Part shown: in pieces, positions 55,302 through 64,000 of the stretch
Position numbering within the stretch: the first letter of the stretch is position 1
How the letters are laid out: the number at the start of each line of letters is the position of its first letter
DNA from: Symsagittifera roscoffensis
Lineage: Eukaryota > Xenacoelomorpha > Acoela > Convolutidae
NCBI RefSeq assembly: GCF_963678635.1
Contig: NC_087068.1
Coordinates: 4,483,079 to 4,547,078 of the forward strand
Direction: 5' to 3'
Length of the DNA stretch: 64,000 bases
Position numbers and translations under genes: made by a program
Notes under the pieces: model-generated
The model's input: only the letters and a program-made list of their open reading frames with translations
Database searches by the model: none
What the model was told of the DNA's origin: nothing

Positions 55302-56573
55302 TTGGTGAGCTCATCGGACAAAAGTTCATTGATTTCATCGCCAGATGACAAAAGCATGACGGCTTTCCACTGGTCGTGTTCAGAAGGACATCTCGAGTTC
55401 AGCAAATGGCTGCTAGAAGAATACAAGAATTACAAGTCAGAATCTGATCCGCTGTTACACACAATTCAATATAACAATGGAATAACGCCTCTTGTGCTGG
55501 CTGTGCTGAGAAAACATCTTGAAATTGTTGGTTGGCTCGCCAGCATTGATCTGGCTTGTATGAAATTACCAAACAAAGACAAATTAAGCGTACTTCATGT
55601 CGCAGCTGCAAATGGCAAAACTGAAATTGCTTCGGTTCTCTTAAAATCGGTGAACTCATCGGACAAAAGTTCATTGATTTCATCGCCAGATGACAAAGGC
55701 GTGACGGCTTTGCACTGGTCGTGTTTAAAAGGTCAAATCGAGTTCAGCAAATGGCTGCTAGAAGAATACAAGAATTACAAGTCAGAATCTGATCCGCTGT
55801 TACACACAATTCAATATAACAATGGAATAACGCCTCTTGTGCTGGCTGTGCTGAGAAAACATCTTGAAATTGTTGGTTGGCTCGCCAGCATTGATCTGGC
55901 TTGTATGAAATTACCAAACAAAGACAAATTAAGCGTACTTCATGTCGCAGCTGCAAATGGCAAAACTGAAATTGCTTCGGTTCTCTTAAAATCGGTGAAC
56001 TCATCGGACAAAAGTTCATTGATTTCATCGCCAGATGACAAAGGCGTGACGGCTTTGCACTGGTCGTGTTTAAAAGGTCAAATCGAGTTCAGCAAATGGC
56101 TGCTAGAAGAATACAATAATTACAAGTCAGAATCTGATCCGCTGTTACACACAATTCGATATAACAATGGAATAACGCCCCTTGTGCTGGCTGTGCTGAG
56201 AAAACATCTTGAAAAAGTTGGTTGGCTCGCCAGCATTGATCTGGCTTGTATGAAATTACCAAACAAAGACAAATTAAGCGTACTTCATGTCGCAGCTGCA
56301 AATGGCAAAACTGAAATTGCTTCGGTTCTCTTAAAATTGGTGGTGAGCTCATCGGACAAAATTTCATTGATTTCATCGCCAGATGACAAAAGCATGACGG
56401 CTTTCCACTGGTCGTGTTCAGAAGGTCATCTCATGTTCAGCAAATGGCTGCTAGAAGAATACAATAATTACAAGTCAGAATCTGATCCGCTGTTACACAC
56501 AATTCAATATAACAATGGAATAACGCCTCTTGTGCTGGCTGTGCTGAGAAAACATCTCGAAAATGTTGGTTGA
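55302..56573 (+). CDS. Open ankyrin stretch (423 codons)
   Basis: 3.7 modules are open. It contains a 3-bp in-frame insertion (LKLVVSSSDK) at about 56,340 that marks a larger duplicated block, and ends at TGA 56,571-56,573 (Trp of VGW). Confidence 0.4.
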   Translation: MVSSSDKSSLISSPDDKSMTAFHWSCSEGHLEFSKWLLEEYKNYKSESDPLLHTIQYNNGITPLVLAVLRKHLEIVGWLASIDLACMKLPNKDKLSVLHVAAANGKTEIASVLLKSVNSSDKSSLISSPDDKGVTALHWSCLKGQIEFSKWLLEEYKNYKSESDPLLHTIQYNNGITPLVLAVLRKHLEIVGWLASIDLACMKLPNKDKLSVLHVAAANGKTEIASVLLKSVNSSDKSSLISSPDDKGVTALHWSCLKGQIEFSKWLLEEYNNYKSESDPLLHTIRYNNGITPLVLAVLRKHLEKVGWLASIDLACMKLPNKDKLSVLHVAAANGKTEIASVLLKLVVSSSDKISLISSPDDKSMTAFHWSCSEGHLMFSKWLLEEYNNYKSESDPLLHTIQYNNGITPLVLAVLRKHLENVG

Positions 56574-58090
56574 CTCGCCAGCATTGATCTGGCTTGTATG
56601 AAATTACCAAACAAAGACAAATTAAGCGTACTTCATGTCGCAGCTGCAAATGGCAAAACTGAAATTGCTTCGGTTCTCTTAAAATCGGTGAACTCATCGG
56701 ACAAAAGTTCATTGATTTCATCGCCAGATGACGAAGGCATGACGGCTTTCCACTGGTCGTGTTCAGAAGGTAATCTCGAGTTCAGCAAATGACTGCTAGA
56801 AGATTACAAGAATTACAAGTCAGAATCGGATCCGCTGTTACACACAATACGAGATTTTGATAGAATCACGCCTCTTGTGCTGGCTGTGCTGAGAAATCAT
56901 CTTGAAATTGTTGGTTAGCTCGCCAACATTGATCTGGCTTGTATGAAATTACCAAACAAAGACAAATTAAGCGTACTTCATGTCGCAGCTGCAAATGGCA
57001 AAACTGAAATTGCTTCGGTTCTCTTAAAATCGGTGAACTCATCGGACAAAAGTTCATTGATTTCATCGCCAGATGACGAAGGCATGACGGCTTTCCACTG
57101 GTCATGTTCAGAAGGTAATCTCGAGTTCAGCAAATGGCTGCTAGAAGAATACAAGAATTACAAGTCAGAATCGGATCCGCTGTTACACACAATACGAGAT
57201 TTTGATAGAATCACGCCTCTTGTGCTGGCTGTGCTGAGAAATCATCTTGAAATTGTTGGTTAGCTCGCCAGCATTGATCTGGCTTGTATGAAATTACCAA
57301 ACAAAGACAAATTAAGCGTACTTCATGTCGCAGCTGCAAATGGCAAAACTGAAATTGCTTCGGTTCTCTTAAAATCGGTGAACTCATCGGACAAAAGTTC
57401 ATTGATTTCATCGCCAGATGACGAAGGCATGACGGCTTTCCACTGGTCGTGTTCAGAAGGTAATCTCGAGTTCAGCAAATGGCTGCTAGAAGAAGACAAG
57501 AATTACAAGTCAGAATCGGATCCGCTGTTACACACAATACGAGATTTTGATAGAATCACGCCTCTTGTGCTGGCTGTGCTGAGAAGTCATCTTGAAATTG
57601 TTGTTTAGCTCGCCAGCATTGATCTGGCTTGTATGAAATTACCAAACAAAGACAAATTAAGCGTACTTCATGTCGCAGCTGCAAATGGCAAAACTGAAAT
57701 TGCTTCGGTTCTCTTAAAATTGGTGAACTCATCGGACAAAAGTTCATTGATTTCATCGCCAGATGATGAAGGCATGACGGCTTTCCAGTGGTCGTGTTCA
57801 GAAGGTAATCTCGAGTTCAGCAAATGGCTGCTAGAAGAATACAATAATTACAAGTCAGAATCTGATCGGCTGTTACACACAATTCAATATAACAATGGAA
57901 TAACGCCTCTTGTGCTGGCTGTGCTGAGAAATCATCTTGAAATTGTTGGTTAGCTCGCCAGCATTGATCTGGCTTGTATGAAATTACCAAACAAAGACAA
58001 ATTAAGCGTACTTCATGTCGCAGCTGCAAATGGCAAAACTGAAATTGCTTCGGTTCTCTTAAAATCGGTGAACTCATCGGACAAAATTCA
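56574..58090 (+). pseudogene. Ankyrin units each stopped by TGG-to-TAG
   Basis: Four consecutive units carry TAG at the Trp of VGW (GGTTAGCTCGCC), spaced exactly 345 bp. The open pieces between them (56,943-57,263, 57,288-57,608, 57,633-57,953) are each 106 codons. A 1-bp deletion near 58,085 then shifts the frame. Confidence 0.6.
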
Positions 58091-59749
58091 TTGATTTCAT
58101 CGCCAGATGACAAAGGCGTGACGGCTTTGCACTGGTCGTGTTTAAAAGGTCAAATCGAGTTCAGCAAATGGCTGCTAGAACAATACAATAATTACAAGTC
58201 AGAATCTGATCGACTGTTACACACAATTCAATATAACAATGGAATAACGCCTCTTGTGCTGGCTGTGCTGAGAAAACATCTTGAAAATGTTGGTTGGCTC
58301 GCCAGCATTGAGCTGGCTTGTATGAAATTACCAAACAAGAACAAATTAAGCGTACTTCATGTCGCAGCTGCAAATGGCAAAACTAAAATTGCTTCGGTTC
58401 TCTTAAAATTGGTGAGCTCTTCGGACAAAAGTTCATTGATTTCATCGCCAGATGACAAAAGCATGACGGCTTTCCACTGGTCGTGCTCAGAAGGTCATCT
58501 CGAGTTCAGCAAATGGCTGCTAGAAGAATACAAGAATTACAAGTCAGAGTTTGATCCGCTGTTACACACAATACGAGATTTTGATGGAACCACGCCTCTT
58601 GTGCTGGATGTGCTGCGAAATCATCTTAAAATTGTTGGTTGGCTCTCCAGCATTGATCTGGCTTGTATGAAATTACCAAACAAAGACAAATTAAGCGTAC
58701 TTCATGTCGCAGCTGCAAATGGCAAAACTGAAATTGCTTCGGTTCTCTTAAAATCGGTGAACTCATCGGGCAAAAGTTCATTGATTTCATCGCCAGATGA
58801 CGATGGCAGAACAGCTTTCCACCGGTCGTGTTTCATCGGCAAAAGTTCATTGTTTTCATCGCCAGATGACAAAAGCATGACGGGTTTTCACTGGTCGTGT
58901 TCAGAAGGTCATCTCGAGTTCAGCAAATGGCTGCTAGAAGAATACAAGAATTACAAGTCAGAATCTGATCCGCTGTTACACACAATACGAGATGTTGATG
59001 GAATCACGCCTCTTGTGCTGGCTGTGCTGAGAAAATATCTTGAAATTGTTGGTTGGCTCGCCAGCATTGAGCTGGCTTGTATGAAATTACCAAACAAAGA
59101 CAAATTAAGCGTACTTCATGTCGCAGCTGCTAATGGCAAAACTGAAATTGCTTCGGTTCTCTTAAAATCGGTGAACTCATCGGACAAAAGTTCATTGATT
59201 TCATCGCCAGATGACAAAGGCGTGACGGCTTTGCACTTGTCGTGTTTAAAAGGTCAAATCGAGTTCAGCAAATGGCTGCTAGAAGAATACAATAATTACA
59301 AGTCAGAATCTGATCCGCTGTTACACACAATTCGATATAACAATGGAATAACGCCTCTTGTGCTGGCTGTGCTGAGAAAACATCTTGAAAAAGTTGGTTG
59401 GCTCGCCAGCATTGATCTGGCTTGTATGAAGTTACCAAACAAAGACAAATTAAGCGTACTTCATGTCGCAGCTGCAAATGGCAAAACTGAAATTGCTTCG
59501 GTTCTCTTAAAATTGGTGGTGAGCTCATCGGACAAAATTTCATTGATTTCATCGCCAGATGACAAAAGCATGACGGCTTTCCACTGGTCGTGTTCAGAAG
59601 GTCATCTCGTGTTCAGCAAATGGCTGCTAGAAGAATACAATAATTACAAGTCAGAATCTGATCCGCTGTTACACACAATTCAATATAACAATGGAATAAC
59701 GCCTCTTGTGCTGGCTGTGCTGAGAAAACATCTCGAAAATGTTGGTTGA
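58091..59749 (+). CDS. Open ankyrin stretch (552 codons)
   Basis: 4.8 modules are open, the longest frame in array C. It includes the 69-bp internal duplication: the repeat GKSSLISSPDD.GRTAFHRSC is followed directly by FIGKSSLFSSPDDKSMTGF, so one ANK repeat has an extra 23 residues. It also includes the LVVSS insertion near 59,515 and ends at TGA 59,747-59,749. Confidence 0.4.
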   Translation: MISSPDDKGVTALHWSCLKGQIEFSKWLLEQYNNYKSESDRLLHTIQYNNGITPLVLAVLRKHLENVGWLASIELACMKLPNKNKLSVLHVAAANGKTKIASVLLKLVSSSDKSSLISSPDDKSMTAFHWSCSEGHLEFSKWLLEEYKNYKSEFDPLLHTIRDFDGTTPLVLDVLRNHLKIVGWLSSIDLACMKLPNKDKLSVLHVAAANGKTEIASVLLKSVNSSGKSSLISSPDDDGRTAFHRSCFIGKSSLFSSPDDKSMTGFHWSCSEGHLEFSKWLLEEYKNYKSESDPLLHTIRDVDGITPLVLAVLRKYLEIVGWLASIELACMKLPNKDKLSVLHVAAANGKTEIASVLLKSVNSSDKSSLISSPDDKGVTALHLSCLKGQIEFSKWLLEEYNNYKSESDPLLHTIRYNNGITPLVLAVLRKHLEKVGWLASIDLACMKLPNKDKLSVLHVAAANGKTEIASVLLKLVVSSSDKISLISSPDDKSMTAFHWSCSEGHLVFSKWLLEEYNNYKSESDPLLHTIQYNNGITPLVLAVLRKHLENVG

Positions 59750-61498
59750 CTCGCCAGCATTGATCTGGCTTGTATGAAATTACCAAACAAAGACAAATTA
59801 AGCGTACTTCATGTCGCAGCTGCAAATGGCAAAACTGAAATTGCTTCGGTTCTCTTAAAATCGGTGAACTCATCGGACAAAAGTTCATTGATTTCATCGC
59901 CAGATGACGAAGGCATGACGGCTTTCCACTGGTCGTGTTCAGAAGGTAATCTCGAGTTCAGCAAATGACTGCTAGAAGAATACAAGAATTACAAGTCAGA
60001 ATCGGATCCGCTGTTACACACAATACGAGATTTTGATAGAATCACGCCTCTTGTGCTGGCTGTGCTGAGAAATCATCTTGAAATTGTTGGTTAGCTCGCC
60101 AACATTGATCTGGCTTGTATGAAATTACCAAACAAAGACAAATTAAGCGTACTTCATGTCGCAGCTGCAAATGGCAAAACTGAAATTGCTTCGGTTCTAT
60201 TAAAATCGGTGAACTCATCGGACAAAAGTTCATTGATTTCATCGCCAGATGACGAAGGCATGACGGCTTTCCACTGGTCATGATCAGAAGGTAATCTCGA
60301 GTTCAGCAAATGGCTGCTAGAAGAATACAAGAATTACAAGTCAGAATCGGATCCGCTGTTACACACAATACGAGATTTTGATAGAATCACGCCTCTTGTG
60401 CTGGCTGTGCTGAGAAATCATCTTGAAATTGTCGGTTAGCTCGCCAGCATTGATCTGGCTTGTATGAAATTACCAAACAAAGACAAATTAAGCGTACTTC
60501 ATGTCGCAGCTGCAAATGGCAAAACTGAAATTGCTTCGGTTCTCTTAAAATCGGTGAACTCATCGGACAAAAGTTCATTGATTTCATCGCCAGATGACGA
60601 AGGCATGACGGCTTTCCACTGGTCGTGTTCAGAAGGTAATCTCGAGTTCAGCAAATGGCTGCTAGAAGAAGACAAGAATTACAAGTCAGAATCGGATCCG
60701 CTGTTACACACAATACGAGATTTTGATAGAATCACGCCTCTTGTGCTGGCTGTGATGAGAAATCATCTTGAAATTGTTGTTTAGCTCACCAGCATTGATC
60801 TGGCTTGTATGAAATTACCAAACAAAGACAAATTAAGCGTACTTCATGTCGCAGCTGCAAATGGCAAAACTGAAATTGCTTCGGTTCTCTTAAAATTGGT
60901 GAACTCATCGGACAAAAGTTCATTGATTTCATCGCCAGATGATGAAGGCATGACGGCTTTCCAGTGGTCGTGTTCAGAAGGTAATCTCGAGTTCAGCAAA
61001 TGGCTGCTAGAAGAATACAATAATTACAAGTCAGAATCTGATCGGCTGTTACACACAATTCAATATAACAATGGAATAACGCCTCTTGTGCTGGCTGTGC
61101 TGAGAAATCATCTTGAAATTGTTGGTTAGCTCGCCAGCATTGATCTGGCTTGTATGAAATTACCAAACAAAGACAAATTAAGTGTACTTCATGTCGCAGC
61201 TGCAAATGGCAAAACTGAAATTGCTTCGGTTCTCTTAAAATCGGTGAACTCATCGGACAAAAGTTCATTGATTTCATCGCCAGATGACAAAGGCGTGACG
61301 GCTTTGCACTGGTCGTGTTTAAAAGGTCAAATCGAGTTCAGCAAATGGCTGCTAGAAGAATACAATAATTACAAGTCAGAATCTGATCGACTGTTACACA
61401 CAATTCAATATAACAATGGAATAACGCCTCTTGTGCTGGCTGTGCTGAGAAATCATCTTGAAATTGTTGGTTAGCTCGCCAGCATTGATCTGGCTTGT
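59750..61498 (+). pseudogene. Second copy of the TAG-stopped ankyrin units
   Basis: This is the duplicate of 56,574-58,090, with TAG at 60,092, 60,437, 60,782, 61,127 and 61,472. It differs by TGTTCAG to TGATCAG at about 60,281. The open pieces are 106 codons each. Confidence 0.6.
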
Positions 61499-62551
61499 AT
61501 GAAATTACCAAACAAAGACAAATTAAGCGTACTTCATGTCGCAGCTGCAAATGGCAAAACTAAAATTGCTTCGGTTCTCTTAAAATTGGTGAGCTCTTCG
61601 GACAAAAGTTCATTGATTTCATCGCCAGATGACAAAAGCATGACGGCTTTCCACTGGTCGTGCTCAGAAGGTCATCTCGAGTTCAGCAAATGGCTGCTAG
61701 AAGAATACAAGAATTACAAGTCAGAGTTTGATCCGCTGTTACACACAATACGAGATTTTGATGGAACCACGCCTCTTGTGCTGGATGTGCTGCGAAATCA
61801 TCTTAAAATTGTTGGTTGGCTCTCCAGCATTGATCTGGCTTGTATGAAATTACCAAACAAAGACAAATTAAGCGTACTTCATGTCGCAGCTGCAAATGGC
61901 AAAACTGAAATTGCTTCGGTTCTCTTAAAATCGGTGAACTCATCGTGCAAAAGTTCATTGATTTCATCGCCAGATGACGATGGCAGAACAGCTTTCCACC
62001 GGTCGTGTTTCATCGGCAAAAGTTCATTGTTTTCATCGCCAGATGACAAAAGCATGACGGGTTTTCACTGGTCGTGTTCAGAAGGTCATCTCGAGTTCAG
62101 CAAATGGCTGCTAGAAGAATACAAGAATTACAAGTCAGAATCTGATCCGCTGTTACACACAATACGAGATGTTGATGGAATCACGCCTCTTGTGCTGGCT
62201 GTGCTGAGAAAATATCTTGAAATTGATGGTTGGCTCACCAGCATTGATCTGGCTTGTATGAAATTACCAAACATAGACAAATTAAGCGTACTTCATGTCG
62301 CAGCTGCAAATGGCAAAACTGAAATTGCTTCGGTTCTCATAAAATTGGTGAGCTCATCGGACAAAAGTTCATTGATTTCATCGCCAGATGACAAAAGCAT
62401 GACGGCTTTCCACTGGTCGTGTTCAGAATGTCATCTCGAGTTCAGCAAATGGCTGCTAGAAGAATACAAGAATTCAAGTCAGAATCTGATCCGCTGTTAC
62501 ACACAATGCAAAATAACAATGGAATCACGCCTCTTGTGCTTGCTGTGCTGA
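61499..62551 (+). CDS. Open ankyrin stretch (350 codons)
   Basis: About 2.8 modules of ANK homology include the 69-bp internal duplication (SCFIGKSSLF). A 1-bp loss near 62,474 (AAGAATTCAAGTCAG) ends the ANK frame, and the last 25 codons are out of frame. Confidence 0.35.
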   Translation: MKLPNKDKLSVLHVAAANGKTKIASVLLKLVSSSDKSSLISSPDDKSMTAFHWSCSEGHLEFSKWLLEEYKNYKSEFDPLLHTIRDFDGTTPLVLDVLRNHLKIVGWLSSIDLACMKLPNKDKLSVLHVAAANGKTEIASVLLKSVNSSCKSSLISSPDDDGRTAFHRSCFIGKSSLFSSPDDKSMTGFHWSCSEGHLEFSKWLLEEYKNYKSESDPLLHTIRDVDGITPLVLAVLRKYLEIDGWLTSIDLACMKLPNIDKLSVLHVAAANGKTEIASVLIKLVSSSDKSSLISSPDDKSMTAFHWSCSECHLEFSKWLLEEYKNSSQNLIRCYTQCKITMESRLLCLLC

Positions 62552-64000
62552 GAAATCATCTTGAAATTGTTGGTTGACTCGCCAGCATTGATCTGGCTTG
62601 TATGAAATTACAGAACGAAGACAAATTGAGTGTACTTCATGTCGCAGCTGCAAATGGCAAAACTGAAATTGCTTCGGTTCTCTTAAAATCGGTGAACTCA
62701 TCGGACAAAAATTCGTTGATTTCATCGCCAGATGACGAAGGTATGACGGCTTTCCACTGGTCGTGTTCAGAAGGTCGTCTCGAGTTCAGCAAATGGCTGG
62801 TAGAAGAATACAAGAATTACAAGTCAGAATCTGATCCTCTGTTACACACAATACGAGATAACGATGGAAAACGCCTCTTATGCTGGCTGTGCTGAGTAAT
62901 CATCTGGAAATTGTTAGTTGGCTCGCAAGCATTGATCTGGCTTGAATGAAATTACAAAACAAAGACAAATTAAGCGTACTTCATGTCGCAGCTCCAAATG
63001 GCAAAACTGAAATTGCTTCGGTTCTCTTAAAGTCATTGAATTCATCGGACAAAAATTCATTGATTTCATCACCAGACAACGGTGGCAGAAAGGTTTTCCA
63101 CAAGTCGTGTTCACAAGGTCATCTCGAGTTCAGCAAATGGCTGCTAGAAGAACACAAGAATTGCAAGTCCGAATCTGATCCGCTGTTACAGACAATACGA
63201 GATAAGGATGGAAAAACGCCTCTTATGCTGGCTGTGCTGAGTGATCATCTGGAAATTGTTAGTTGACTCGCAAGCATTGATCTGGCTTGTATGAAATTAC
63301 AAAAAAAAAGACAAATTAAGCGTACTTCATGTCGCAGCTGCAAATGGCAAAACTGAAATTGCTTCATATCTCTTAAAATTGGTGAACTCATCGGACAAAA
63401 GTTCATTGATTTCATCGCCAGATGACGAGGGCCTGACGGCTTTCCACTGTTCGTGTTCACAAGATCATCTCTAGTTCAGCAAATGGCTGCTAGAAGAATA
63501 CAAGAATTACAAATCAGAATCTGATCCGCTCTTACACACAATTCAATATAACAATGGAATCACGCCTCTTGTGCTGGCTGTGCTGAGAAGTGATCTTGAA
63601 ATTGTTGGTTGGCTCGCCAGCATTGATCTGGCTTGTATGAAAATACAAAACAAAAACAAATTAAGCGTACTTCATGTCGCAGCTACAAATGGCAAAACTG
63701 AAATTGCTTCGGTTCTCTTAAAATCGGTGAACTCATCGGACAAAAGTTCATTGATTTCATCGCCAGATGACGAAGGCCTGACGGCTCTTCACTGGTCGTG
63801 TTCACAAGGTCATCTCCAGTTTAGCAAATGGCTGCTAGAAGAATACAAGAATTACAAGTCAGAATCTGATCCGCTATTACACACAATTCAAAATAACAAC
63901 GGAATCACGTCTCTTGTGCTTGCTGTGCTGAGAAATCATCTTGAAATTGTTGGTTGACTCACCAGCATTGATCTGGCTTGTATGAAATTACAGAACGAAG
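62552..64000 (+). pseudogene. Distal array C, KLQ subtype, interrupted
   Basis: Open pieces are 62,602-62,895, 62,946-63,266 and 63,571-63,957 (128 codons). Breaks are a 1-bp loss in GGAAAACGCC (about 62,868, the same A-run loss as near 7225), TGG-to-TGA at 62,577, 63,264 and 63,955, a 2-bp gain in an A run near 63,302, and TAG near 63,473. Variants SSDKNSLISSPDNGGRKVFHKSC resemble those near 47.7 kb, so a third higher-order relation exists. The array continues past the window. Confidence 0.55.

Larger units (their letters stand above)
55930..62300 (+). repeat. 3.18-kb block duplicated in tandem in array C
   Basis: Sequence from about 55.9-59.1 kb repeats at about 59.1-62.3 kb with an offset of 3176-3177 bp. 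That is 9 units plus 71 bp: a 69-bp internal duplication (SCFIGKSSLFSSPDD), the 3-bp LVVSS insertion, and a 1-bp deletion present only in the first copy (near 58,085). Four TGG-to-TAG stops in register (56,916, 57,261, 57,606, 57,951) recur at 60,092, 60,437, 60,782 and 61,127. Confidence 0.85.
44863..64000 (+). repeat. Ankyrin coding satellite, array C (at least 55 units, runs off the window)
   Basis: The 345-bp unit is the same as in array B, in the same orientation. Early units (to about 46.9 kb) carry MKLQNKDK. From 48.3 kb to about 62.3 kb almost all units carry MKLPNKDK, together with DKGVTALHWSCLKGQIEFSK and VLRKHLE variants not seen in array B. From 62.6 kb the KLQ form returns. Higher-order repeats of 3, 4, 6 and 9 units are visible. 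The array is cut by the window end, so its 3' terminus is unknown. Confidence 0.95.

Noticed and set aside
20140-64000. Bacterial or viral origin of the ANK genes
   Set aside because: Introns with matching phases in two copies, AT-rich long non-coding flanks and duplicated intronic DNA point to a eukaryotic nuclear locus. No viral hallmark gene is seen.

Overview
The window looks like nuclear DNA of a eukaryote, most likely an invertebrate animal. The flanks are very AT-rich, introns have GT..AG borders, there are AATAAA signals, and no bacterial gene packing is visible. I cannot place the species. All convincing coding sequence is on the + strand and belongs to one gene family present in three tandem, same-orientation copies.

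The ancestral gene can be deduced by comparing the copies. Two small 5' exons are followed by an exon carrying motifs I to IV of a superfamily-1 (UvrD- or Schlafen-type) helicase-fold NTPase. A last large exon starts with motifs V and VI, continues through a helical linker, and ends in ankyrin (ANK) repeats. The ANK part is built from a 115-residue, 345-bp module holding three ANK repeats.

Copy A (about 2.4-8.2 kb) has 6-7 modules and a natural-looking C-terminus, followed by a 3' flank; its last 1.3 kb is tandemly duplicated (7.4-10.0 kb). From 10.0 to 13.9 kb I see no gene. Copy B begins with a duplicate of the copy A upstream DNA (13.9-16.6 kb versus 1-2.4 kb). It repeats the 5' exons and NTPase exon and then runs into about 66 ANK modules (20.1-43.1 kb). 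That array stops abruptly at a microhomology junction (43,101-43,105) inside the NTPase exon of copy C, which has therefore lost its 5' part including the Walker A motif. Copy C then has its own linker exon and at least 55 modules (44.9-64.0 kb, running off the window).

The arrays behave like a coding satellite. Unit length is almost always exactly 345 bp, blocks of 3-10 units are duplicated as higher-order repeats, and array-specific variants have spread locally. Many units carry nonsense codons or 1-bp indels, and the same nonsense change recurs in many units, so stop-bearing units were themselves amplified. The NTPase exons of all three copies carry independent disabling lesions as read here. 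Copies A to C may therefore be mostly pseudogenes, or only some exons may be used. The longest uninterrupted frame is 1,076 codons (28,336-31,566). The likely ancestral role, a sensor or scaffold in which an ATPase is coupled to a long ANK surface, is an inference from architecture only.
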